This document shows positions 24,014-33,844 of a stretch of DNA of 64,000 nucleotides, piece after piece. Under the pieces are notes generated by a model. That model was not told where the DNA came from, made no database searches, and was given only the letters and a program-made list of their open reading frames with translations. The position numbers were made by a program, and so were the translations under genes. The stretch comes from Axinella damicornis (lineage: Eukaryota; Porifera; Demospongiae; Axinellida; Axinellidae). The stretch covers positions 8,918,361 to 8,982,360 of the forward strand of contig OZ007518.1 in NCBI GenBank assembly GCA_963931865.1, written 5' to 3'. Within the stretch, counting starts at the first letter, position 1. Every line of letters starts with the position of its first letter.

Positions 24014-27000
24014 GTGAGTGGTGGTCAGCCTGTGCAGGTAGTCAGCTTTCAGGGACAGCAGCACTAAATTGCATGTGATCTATTCAGGTACGTATTCTGG
24101 TAATTGTTATATTCTACAGCTCACTTCCGCTATTCCCACATACACTGTACCTCAGGTAAAATCACAGATCTACGTGATTTGCTGAATGCAGTGAGCACCG
24201 TCAGCAAATGGTATCTCCTGGGAATCTACTTGGGATTTCATCCTTCAAAATTGGACGAAATCAACGCTAACAACAAAACCGCTGAGGAATGCCGTACCCG
24301 TATGCTGATTGAGTGGCAAAGGCATGTGACCCCAACCTGGTCTGCTGTGCTCAAGGCATTGGTGGGGATAGGGAGAGAGAAACTTGCCTCTTATCTCGCT
24401 GGAAAGTTTGGTACGTGATTATAATCATATCACTTCTATTGGGACAACTGAGCTACATACTACATGTACATCTCCTTTTGTTCTCACCATGCAGGAATTC
24501 CACTTCCAGACACAGCCAATGATTGGCCTGTGGACACAATGGAAATAGCAGCTGCAACACGGAATGAGGTGAGGTAACATTGCACGCATGTTAGCATATT
24601 TTCTCCACAAACTATACTGTATATATCATCACTCATTAAGGTTGCAAAATCAGAGTTGACAGATGAAATCCATCATCTCAAAGATGAACTTTGGCAACTA
24701 CGTAGGCAATTAGCAGAAACTGACCAACTTCTGAAGACCTCAAGAGATTCGCAGGTGCCTCTGAATGAGAAGGTAAACAGCACAGTGAGTGACATGATGA
24801 AACGTGGGGAGGAAGTTCAGAAACTTGCTGAAGACAGAGATAGAACTGAGATGGAACTGCACCGCAAGCAGCATGATTCCCTGTTACTTTCAGAGATGCA
24901 AAAGGATTTGGCTCATAGTGTTGAGAAATGCCAACTTCTGCAAGAGGTGATTGATGATAAGAGAAAAGAAATCAATAGACTGGAGGAAGATCTGAGAAAG
25001 AAAGATCACGAGCTTAAAGTCGCTATGAAGGAAACTCAAGAATTGCAAACGAACATTAGTATGCTTCAAGCTGAACTCGAAGAAAAGCATGAAGAAGTAA
25101 AAAAGCTACAGAAAGAGAAAGAAGCATTGATCAGGTTATGTAAAACTAAGTGGGAGAGAATTAGCAACATCACATCCAGCCAGACATGTGATCAAGAAGA
25201 CATGAAGGTAATTATAATGACTTCTGCGTATACATGTTTGGTATACATTGCTAGCTGTTGTTTGGTATACATTGCTAGCTGTTGTTTTTATTTCCATAGC
25301 AACAATTGATCACAACTACAGAAGAGTTGAAGTACAAGTCACAACAGATTGAAGATCACAACTTAAGTATTAGCCAACTGACTGATGAGGTTGCAGTTTT
25401 GTCAAGTTCACTCCACGAGAAGGAAACTACCATCTCTCAACTTCAGAATGCATTCCAGCAAGTCACTAGCACTCCACAACAGCTGTCAGAGGTGATCACA
25501 CTAACAGCTCAGGTTGCTGAACTAAAGCAGAAGTTGCAGGAAGTGGAGTACCAGAAGCAGCAAGTTGTCTTGGAGAGGGAAGACACGGTTTTAGAGTTTG
25601 AGGCCATGCAGACATTAAAAGTACAGCTTCACAAACATGTCGGTAAGTTAAAATTACTGCATGTATGCGTACCTCTATAATTATTCTACTTGCCTGTTTG
25701 TTTTATATCTTATAATATAGACAAACCTCCTGAGGTCACAAATCATCCCAAAGCTCTAAAAGAAGTTCCCCCAGGCAAAACAGTTGCCTTTACCGTCCAA
25801 GCCGTGGGGACAGAGCCTCTAAGCTACCTGTGGAGATGGAAGCCAGTTGCGGGGGAGCATGGGAGTGAGGCATGGCAACCATGTGATGTGGAAAAGTCTT
25901 CAGGAGCAGAAACCTCCACGCTGACCATCCTCAGTGTTCAGAAGTTGAATGAAGGGAGCTACTGCTGTGTTATACACAACTATGCTGGTAGCAGGACTTC
26001 CAAACCAGCTGCAATTAGTGTCGGTAAGAATACTAGTACCTACATAACTTTGCCAAACCCATACCCACCTCTGCTATCTGTTTCCATAGCCGATCCTCCC
26101 AGGATCACTACTCATCCACAAACGTTTAATGACACTGTCCCTGGCAAACCTGTGACCTTCACTGTTCAAGCTACAGGAACTGAACCCCTGACTTACCAAT
26201 GGCAGTGGAAACCAGCTGGAGAAGGGAGTAGGATGAGGGAGTGGCAGCAGTGCAACATGGAGAGTTTTCCTGGAGCAGACAGCTCCATACTAACCATTTC
26301 TAGCGTTCAAAAGCTGAATGAAGGGAGCTTTCGTTGTGCCATCAGCAACTGTGTTGATAGCCAGACTTCCAATCAAGCTACGCTTAGTGTTGGTAAGATT
26401 CTGAGCGTCGAAAGCTTTGCTAGCTATAAAGTGTTAACCTAATGCTTTCTGTTTCTACATGCAGCTGATCCTCCCAGAATTACCGAACATCCACAAGAAT
26501 CAAGCGACGCTGTCCCAGGCAAACCCGTAACATTCACTGTCCGAGCCACCGGAACAGAACCTCTGGGTTACAAATGGCAGTGGAAACCAGCTGGAGAAGA
26601 GACTAGCAGCTGGCAGCAGTGTGATGCAGAGAGGTTTCAAGACGCATGCAGCCCCAAGCTAATCATCTCCAGTGTGCAGAAGTTGAACGAAGGAAGCTAT
26701 CGTTGTGTCGTTAGCAATTGCACTGGTACACAGAGTTCTGAACCCGCTAAACTGAGCATTGGTAAGATTCTGTAGCTTTATTAGGTACAACACTTAATCC
26801 CTACTGCTGTGGCAGTGAAGCAAGCCACTTATAGCACTTTGTGCAATATTCTGCTACCGCTTTTACCCAAACTTGCATGTCTCTAGTAAACAAGATTTTC
26901 TCCCACCAGCTCCACCCCCAGTGCATGACTGTACAGTGCCACTAGTCTCGGTACCAGACTATTCGCACATAGCGGAATAGTCTGGAAGACTGCCCATATA

Positions 27001-30000
27001 TGACTGGTTCTGACACCCACCCTGTATGGGGTGGGCGATCAGTAGATAAGAACCACAGCGGCTCCATATACGGCACGTTTATTCCAAGGCGTTAAGTACT
27101 ATACTGCTTGCGGGTAGTGTACTTAATGCTTAACGTGCTGTATATGAACGTGCCGTGGCTCGCAGATGCTTGGTGTCAGAACCAGTCAACTATTTCGCTG
27201 TATGCGAATAGTCTGGTACCGAGACCACTACTAGAGTTAGCCTCGTTCCCAGGCCCCGCCCAGCTTTTCGTCGCTTACAGTACGGAAAAGCGGGAGAGGG
27301 CTGGGATAATTTATCACATGCGTGACGTCGGGGTAGAGAGAACTTAATTGAATGTGGGCGCACTGACCGCAAATATGCAGCACGAAGCCGGCTCATTCAG
27401 TGCTCGACCGTTAGCTACATGGAGATCGACAGTATAGCCGTGCTAGGTCTAGGTGAACAGTCAGTGTCGAGAACGACTGATACAAACCTGGAAACGGGTT
27501 GTTTTGGGGTTCAATTTGGCCACTTCTCAGCAAGGTCGTGGAACGGCCGTCTTGGCGTCTCACGCAGAACCTGGTGCGATTCCGGAGTCTTTGAGCAGGA
27601 ATAATGCGGATGCTGTGTAGTATGGGGCAACATGATAGCGGTGTCAGTTATACAGTAGTCTCAAATAAGACACTGGTATAGAATCACAGAGTCGGTAGAC
27701 TCTGTATGTAGGGATACGACGTACACGCAATATATGCTAATACAAAAACATCTCTCCAAATCTCAGAAACGGTACACTTATAAGCCTTTATAACCACATA
27801 CCGTTCATCTTCGAGTGTTTTCACGACCAACAAGACTCCTCGCGTCGCGAAAAACCGTCGTGAAAGTACCACACCAGGTACTCGCCAAACGGGCAAATTG
27901 TTTTTCTTTCTTCTTTCTTTCTTTCTTCAGACGGGTTAGCTCAGCGTCGCCTCAATCTCCCATGATGGTTTTCGCACGAAACAGCAGCATTTTACACTGA
28001 GCAGTGCACCAGCCCATCGCTTTTTCGCAACCTCCAAGTCTTCACCAGGCGGCTGCAGCTGCCCAGTCAATAACTATGGCTTCTTTAGTCACGCCATTTT
28101 CTCGTTTCTACGCATGCGCGATCACTTAGCAATGATACGTAATTATTACTCAAGATCGCTGAATTAGAAGTGCCTCGGGCCGTTGTGCTGTCAATCGACA
28201 TAATTTCGAACAAGGTATTCTAAACTCTTCAGACAGGGAGCGCTGGTTTAGTATCCATCCAGAAAAGGGTTGACTATGATTCTTCAGCCAACGCTAGCAG
28301 TGTAAATACGTATACCAAAGCAAGGGCCTGTGAGGACACTGACTTCTGCTCTGTGATGGCAAATTTCAGCTCAAACATGCGCCTGCTGCTAAAAAAAAGT
28401 AATCAAAAACATTTAAAATGTAACAGGATGTAGGGATACCAGAACGGCAAAAAGTAAGGAAACAAGGTAGGGATGATCACACAAAACAGTGAAGTATACA
28501 ATCCCCCCTACATATCTTTCTTCATTATACACGTATATGGAAAAAGATCTCTGTAAGGGGGATTGTATACTTCACTGTTTTGTGTGATCATCCCTACCTT
28601 GTTTCCTTACTTTCTGGTATCCCTACATCCTGTTACATTTTAAATGTTTTTGATTACTTGTTATAGTTTATTCATGCATGACTTGCGGTTTTGATCGCCC
28701 ACACGCAATTAAACGTGATGTTTCTCACGTGACAAAATATCCCAGGCTCTCCCCCTTTCTCTCAATTTTTGTTCGCGTGTGGGAGAGCCTGGGAACGAGG
28801 CTACACTCGAGTTAATTCTCAACAGGACATAAAATACATTATTGTACTCCCACATTTTGCTTTCTGTTTTCATATTGTGTAGCTGATCCTCCAAGAATGA
28901 CCAGTCATTCTAAAGCATTAACGGATGCTGTTCCAAGTGTAACTACCAGGGTCAAGACTGTGGAGTCAGAGGTTAGTTAATCTCCAAGCTTATGTATACT
29001 GGTGTTATTATTCCCAAATACAACAGCTGCCCATGCTAATAGCTACACAGACCACTCGACAAAGGTTGTGCATACCCTCACCCTCCATGGAGTCATCACC
29101 AGGTTGGAATTCTCCTAGTACTAGCTCCTGGGCATACCGTACCGTGGCACTGCTCGAGGATCCTTACAATCGAATCGCGTCATAAAACACCTGCACTCAT
29201 ATCTGCAACCACTGCAGTCCATTCCAAGCCAGGTAAATGTTCGAGAAACAGTGAAGCATCGATGTTTGACGAAGAAACGCACTGACCATTGCGCATGCGC
29301 ATGTGGCATTCGCAATGACGTCATAGGTATGTGAGCAACTTAATTTGATTGGCGATTGGCCCAAGGCGCAAATATTTGGCAGTGCAGGTGCCATTCATTT
29401 TAGTTTCAAATTTCTATCTGTTTAGTTTGGGGAGCTCTAGCTGAGCAGCTCCCAGCTAGCTGTTTAGCAGTCTGCTGTTAGCTTTGAGTTAGTCATAGCT
29501 TGAGAACTGAGTTTCTTGCTAGTAAAAAAATATGGTGAGTCTGAAACTTTTTCTTCAAATTTCCCAACTAGTTGAATGCTAGTACAGCTACATTTTTCCC
29601 CCCTGCTTTCAATGCCTTACCTATGTGAGTTTGCCTAAAGTCATTGTTTGAGGAAGTGGTGAATATTATCTAAACACTAGATGATTAATTATGGAGCTAC
29701 TGATAAACTAGCTGGATGGTTGAAGTTATTGTACCAATACTTTGTCATGGAAGTGATTTTTTTGATAATATTTCACAGGCATAGCTGTTAGTCTTGGAAC
29801 CAGACCCTACGCATGGGGAGCGTCGGGTAGTACTAAAACCCGGAACGGAATGGAACGGAATGAACGGAACGAACGGAACAGCCATTTTTCGTCGCTGAGA
29901 CCATGCAAGTAAAACCATTTTTCTGCACAGGCGGTACCGAAAACGAATCCTCAAAGGTTAGTACACGGCATATAATTATCGTACCCATGCACTGTACGGT

Positions 30001-31766
30001 AATGCGCACGAATCGTGAGCTCGGTGCCCCAGCGCTAGCGCTAGCGTAGTGAAACCAAGGTACGACTTCCTTTCTGCCAGTAGCATTCAGGGTTAGGCTA
30101 GGCAGTTAGTACGGGTAATCTGGCCAGTGAGACTTATAGATATGCCGCTGAACCGCGAACGGTACCGTACACGCGCTCGCCGCGTAGCTACATGTATGTA
30201 CTGGCTAGTTATAGCTATATCCATGCTTTCATGTAGCTATGTAGCTTCGTTCTTGTAGTAACACCTACTGCACTGCATGTACTTTACCTTGGCAGCTACA
30301 TGTACTTTACGGTACCGCCCGTGCAGCGCTAGTACCTTGGTCTCAGCGACGAAAAACGACTGTTCCGTTTGTTCCGTTCATTCCGTTCCGTTCCGTTCCG
30401 TTCCGGGGTTTTAGTACTACCCGGGAGCGTCTGGTTCCGAGACTACGTAAATGTCGACTGTTTTGCAAGTAGTCTCATATTGTTAGCCGACACAGCACTG
30501 GAAAATATTCTCCATCACAAAAGATGATGTACGGTATCTGTACAACTGTCTTTCTGCAGTGAAATAGCTATACCACATAAAGTCCCACCTGTGCATACAT
30601 TACGTCCTGCAGAAAGTAGGTTGTAATGTCCGTGGTACATGTGCTGCCGCAACATTTTACACTCTAGTTTCCTAAACCTTTACCAGAAACTGCAGTGTAA
30701 ACTATTCCAGCTCAGCTGCGTCACTGGTACACTATATTAATGAACTGTGTAGCTACCTACCAGCTGAGAGTAATGGCCGCTTTATGATGCCATGACATCA
30801 TGTACGACTCATAATACGATTCCTCTATCCCAGGCACGTCTCCCCAGTGGGCTACAGCTACCTCTGACATTGAAGTGGAGACGGTGCAAGGACATGCCCT
30901 GTGGAATGGTGTCCCTACAGTCAGTGAGACTTGGTGAGGATGTGTTTGTTGGAGGAGGAGGCACAGACTCAGTCCGTGGTGATGATGATCATACTGTCTA
31001 CCAGTATCACTCACTAACTGACCAGTGGGTACCACTACCACGGTACGAGTGTAGGTACTTTGCAATGGCGACACTCACTAACAAACTGACACTAGTTGGT
31101 GGGATCAATACATCCACTCCGCTATACAAGGCGACCAATCAGATCGCAGTGTGGGACACGGAGGGGATGTCCCAGGGGTGGACACACCCCTACCCCCCCA
31201 TGCCCACACCACGTCACAGTCCAGCCGTTGCTACTCATGACAAGCGGCTGGTGGTGGCAGGTGGGTATGGAGATGATGACCCCCTAGCCACAGTTGAGGT
31301 CCTCGATACTACATCCCGCCAATGGCTGTCTACCTCACCACTCCCTGTGAAATGCTCCGTCATGACATCCGCCATTGTTAACCAAGAGTTGTACCTGTTG
31401 GGAGGGACACTGACCACGGAGACACTCGTTGTGTCCCTCCCCGAAATAACACGGAGCAGTGTTAACTCCGCCACCACCAACACATCCGCGGAATGGCGTA
31501 CGCTGCCCTCACCTCCACTGAAGAGATCTGCCGCCATCTCTGTACACGGATCAGTAGTAGCCATTGGGGGTCGCCATGGCAGCACCAGCAGTACAGCCAT
31601 CCACGTCTACCAGCCTGCTGCGAACAATTGGAAGAAGGTTGGTGACTTACCTTCTCCACGATATTCTTGTACATCTACACTGCTACCCAACGGTGAGATC
31701 CTGGTTGCAGGAGGAGCCGATAGCAAAATGAAACGAACTAGCCGAGTCGATGCAGCTGCGTTGTGA
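22032..31766 (+). CDS. Gene A: Ig(5)-Death-coiled coil-Ig(3)-Kelch protein, 5' end open
   Basis: Proposed join: 22032-22319, 22397-22693, 22771-23064, 23137-23433, 23711-24013, 24120-24410, 24495-24568, 24641-25207, 25300-25642, 25721-26023, 26090-26392, 26465-26761, 28883-28971, 30834-31766 (stop TGA). Every junction is GT-AG and phases are consistent: 1-1 for the Ig exons, phase 0 around the coiled coil and Kelch. Visible order: five Ig domains, a Death domain, about 330 residues of coiled coil, three Ig domains, a 30-residue linker and a 310-residue Kelch propeller. No signal peptide or membrane span is seen, so the protein is probably cytosolic. Function unknown; a Death-domain signalling scaffold or sensor is an inference. 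The last two introns (about 2.1 and 1.9 kb) are filled with transposons. The entry phase requires at least one upstream exon. Confidence 0.82.
24120..24410 (+). CDS. Gene A Death-domain exon
   Basis: About 97 residues encode a six-helix Death fold: LRDLLNAVSTVSKWYLLGIY, LGFHPSKLDEI, then CRTRMLIEWQRH and WSAVLKALVGIGREKLASYL. The pattern matches Death-superfamily proteins, with the helix-5 Trp (EWQ) and the helix 5-6 W..L..AL..I.....A..L spacing. It has phase 1 on both sides, so it can be shuffled with the Ig exons. Death domains nucleate signalling assemblies in apoptosis and innate immunity; the partner here is unknown. Confidence 0.85.
24495..25642 (+). CDS. Gene A linker and coiled-coil exons
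   Basis: Three exons: 24495-24568 (short, GIPLPDTANDWPVDTMEIAA), 24641-25207 and 25300-25642. The latter two give about 300 residues of heptad-rich sequence, for example EINRLEEDLRKKDHELK and LQAELEEKHEEVKKLQKEKE, with almost no Pro. This predicts dimerisation or higher assembly. The same two coiled-coil exons occur in gene B. Confidence 0.85.
25721..26761 (+). CDS. Gene A Ig exons 6-8
   Basis: Exons 25721-26023, 26090-26392 and 26465-26761, all in phase 1-1. They start DKPPEV, ADPPRI and ADPPRI and share TFTVxATGTEPL..Y.WxWKPA and NEGS[YF]xC. The acidic/aromatic insert ESFPGADSS or ERFQDACSP distinguishes this type from exons 1-3. Confidence 0.85.
26945..27228. mobile_element. Inverted-repeat element, about 284 bp, in a gene A intron
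   Basis: Left end tagtctcggtaccagactat is mirrored by right end atagtctggtaccgagacca; arms are about 36 bp. It contains sub-repeats gaaccacagcggc and ggcacgttc-like inverted pairs. No clear target duplication. Another element end (tagcctcgttcccaggcccc) starts just downstream at about 27238. Confidence 0.65.
27687..27899. repeat. Dispersed repeat, copy 1
   Basis: Starts cacagagtcggtagactctg; a near-identical direct copy is at about 63509-63719. A short reverse open frame here also appears in the second copy, so it belongs to the repeat and is not a local gene. A ttctttctt microsatellite follows to 27927. Confidence 0.75.
28398..28659. mobile_element. Long-arm hairpin (foldback MITE), 262 bp
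   Basis: The arm at 28398-28507, starting agtaatcaaaaacatttaaa, is mirrored at 28555-28659 with few mismatches, around a 47-bp loop. It lies in a gene A intron, so the transcript could fold into a near-perfect stem of about 105 bp. Confidence 0.88.
28883..28971 (+). CDS. Gene A linker exon before Kelch
   Basis: Encodes ADPPRMTSHSKALTDAVPSV and ten further residues, ending in phase 0 at a gttagtt donor. It looks like the first third of an Ig exon cut down to a linker. Equivalent exons lie at 38824 in gene B and 47777 in fragment C. Confidence 0.75.
28972..29824. other. Gene A last intron, 5' part (duplicated at 53.35-54.2 kb)
   Basis: Non-coding. From about 28998 (tgtatactggtgttattatt) onward it is closely similar to 53361 onward. 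Includes tagtcttggaaccagaccct at 29789, the left half of a TAGYCTCG-like element whose right half lies after the 598-bp insertion. Confidence 0.65.
29825..30422. mobile_element. Inverted-repeat element with GGAAC pentamer arrays, 598 bp
   Basis: Begins gggtagtactaaaacccgga and ends ggggttttagtactaccc. The arms are about 80 bp and contain ggaac/ggaat pentamers, then tttttcgtcgctgagacca in the left arm and its inverse at 30340-30356. Exact 9-bp duplication gggagcgtc at 29816-29824 and 30423-30431. The paralogous intron copy at 54.2 kb lacks it and shows a single gggagcgtc, an empty site. Confidence 0.93.
30834..31766 (+). CDS. Gene A Kelch-repeat exon (C-terminus)
   Basis: One 933-bp exon, 310 codons plus TGA, acceptor ctctatcccag. 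Six Kelch blades end in paired glycines: RLGEDVFVGGG, NKLTLVGG, KRLVVAGG, QELYLLGG, GSVVAIGG and GEILVAGG. Blades also show the W and Y spacing of the family (DQWVPLP, RQWLSTSPLP, NNWKKVGDLPSPR). Kelch propellers usually bind proteins. No BTB domain is linked. attaaa at about 31894 may be the polyadenylation signal. Confidence 0.9.
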   Translation, partial: ARLPSGLQLPLTLKWRRCKDMPCGMVSLQSVRLGEDVFVGGGGTDSVRGDDDHTVYQYHSLTDQWVPLPRYECRYFAMATLTNKLTLVGGINTSTPLYKATNQIAVWDTEGMSQGWTHPYPPMPTPRHSPAVATHDKRLVVAGGYGDDDPLATVEVLDTTSRQWLSTSPLPVKCSVMTSAIVNQELYLLGGTLTTETLVVSLPEITRSSVNSATTNTSAEWRTLPSPPLKRSAAISVHGSVVAIGGRHGSTSSTAIHVYQPAANNWKKVGDLPSPRYSCTSTLLPNGEILVAGGADSKMKRTSRVDAAAL

Positions 31767-32590
31767 CTTTGCCTCATTCCCAGAACACTGTAATTGACAC
31801 GGGAACGTGTTTTAACATTTATATATTTGGAATTTTTTCATGCTTTTCTGACTTGTTTTGTACAAAAATATTTTTAATAATCGGAATGGAGACATTAAAA
31901 AAGCGATCGCGCGCTGGAGAAAGCGAATTCTAGCTTGTTAGACTAGCCGGCCTGCACGGTCTAGAAGATTGAGTTTGAAGGTCTTCGAATGGGTGTCACG
32001 CGATCAACACTGGCCTCCAGTAGCATCCTCACCATGATCATCGTGCTGTCCCATTATTACATCTCGAGGTGACTCGCGGCGACGATATGCAGTGCATTTG
32101 TCGGTGTAGCAGTCTAGTACCCAGGTACTAGTAAAGACTGCTAGTGTAGTTGTGTATCCGTCATGCAGCAGGATGATCAGGGATGGAAATTTAACATGGA
32201 GAGAGAACGTTAGCATCCATAATGATGCTGTACAGTACTTGTACTAGCTAGCCCTAACCACACCCCACTGTAACCATATATGGAAGTACATAGGGACAGT
32301 CTCGTTCCCAGACCATTTTTCGCAATGCCAAGGGGAGGAGATAAGTGGAAAGAAAATACCTCTGTCCATGTTGGAGAGATACTGGAGCAATCTACTGGCA
32401 TTCAAACTCCCCACTGCCGATTGACAGACTCACAAAACACGTCCCGACCGTTCACGAACCTCCTGACAGCCTTCTCGTGGTGTAGTTCACGTCTGTGTTG
32501 CCTAGTCTCCTGCACACCGCTTCGATCGCTTAGCTTTCACACTCGTCATTGATCCCCATGTATTACACAGAACATAGAGAAAGTTTTGGT

Positions 32591-32624
<34 letters not shown>

Positions 32625-32697
32625 TTGAATAGTGCGTGACAGTGCGCCATTTCGGAGGGTCTGGGTTTGAAATCTGAAGGGGGGTCAAAACATTTTC
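31767..32697. other. Short spacer between gene A and gene B
   Basis: No exon recognised. 31990-32270 matches 56390-56630 and 57535-57570 downstream of the third Kelch exon. An element end, cagtctcgttcccagacc, lies at about 32296. A 33-G homopolymer at 32591-32623 precedes the gap. Confidence 0.5.
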
Positions 32698-32897
32698 NNN
32701 NNNNNNNNNNNNNNNNNNNNNNNNNNNNNNNNNNNNNNNNNNNNNNNNNNNNNNNNNNNNNNNNNNNNNNNNNNNNNNNNNNNNNNNNNNNNNNNNNNNN
32801 NNNNNNNNNNNNNNNNNNNNNNNNNNNNNNNNNNNNNNNNNNNNNNNNNNNNNNNNNNNNNNNNNNNNNNNNNNNNNNNNNNNNNNNNNNNNNNNNN
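32698..32897. other. Assembly gap, 200 N
   Basis: Exactly 200 N, a conventional or estimated gap size. It hides the start of the gene B coiled-coil exon, so the join between genes A and B is not proved by sequence. Confidence 0.98.
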
Positions 32898-33844
32898 TTG
32901 AGGTCTGTCGTCATGGAGATGACCTTCAACAAATGGGTGCAAGACTAGCTGAGATTGAGCAGCTTTTAAAGTTCTTAAGAGATTCGCAACTACGTTTGAA
33001 TGAGGATGCAACCAACATCATGAATAAGCGGACTGAACTCAGCGAGCAAGTTGAGAAACTTTCCCAAAATAGGGACAGCACCGATACGAAGTTACAGCGC
33101 AATAAGAGAGATTGTGTATTGCTATCTGAAATGCAAAAGGTCCATGATGAAGAGAAATGTCAACTCCTTCAAGAGATCATTGATGACAAAAAAAGAGAAA
33201 TCAAAAGATTACAGGAAGAACTGAAACGGAAGGAACATCATCTTGAACGCACTCAACAAGAAGCCAAAGCACTGCAAGAGAAATTGTCCAAAGTTCAAGA
33301 GGAGCTGAAAGTAATTCATGAAGATGCAAAAAAGTTGCAGGAAGAGAAGGAAGAATTGACCAGATCCTATAATTCTGAGAAAGAAGAAATCAGCAGGAGT
33401 GTCTACATCCTAACATCAGATCGAGAAGGAATGAAGGTACAGTAAAGCTCTTAGAATGATTTATGCCATTGCATAACTTTTGCCATAATTATTGTTTCCT
33501 TTAGCAACAACTGATCACGACTAAAGAAGAGTTGGAGTATAAGTCACAACAGATTGAAACACGTGACGTATGTATCAGAAATCTCACTGCAGAGGTTGAA
33601 GCTCTGTCACAGTCCCTCCATGAGAAGGAAACTGCAGCAGCACAACTTCAGAGTGAACTCCAGTCATGCCAGAACGTTACCAGCACTTCACAACAGCTCA
33701 CACTAACAACTGAAATTGCTGAGCTAAGGCAGAAGTTGAATGAAACAGAGCATATTAAGCAGCAGGCGGTGTTGGAGAGGGAAGCTGCAGTTCAAGAGGT
33801 GGAGGCTAAGCAGAAATCTGAAGTACAGCTTCACAAACGTCTTG
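32898..33844 (+). CDS. Gene B coiled-coil exons
   Basis: First exon runs from inside the gap to 33436; second is 33505-33844 (starts QQLITTKEELEYKSQQIE). Heptad-rich throughout, for example EIKRLQEELKRKEHHLE. The second exon leaves phase 1, ready for an Ig exon. Confidence 0.82.

Noticed and set aside
30757..31674. Reverse and alternate-frame open frames over the Kelch exons (also at 39363-39661 and 55890-56191)
   Set aside because: Shadows of the Kelch coding frame; no independent support.
32546..33011. Open frames spanning the N run
   Set aside because: The unknown bases create false continuity.
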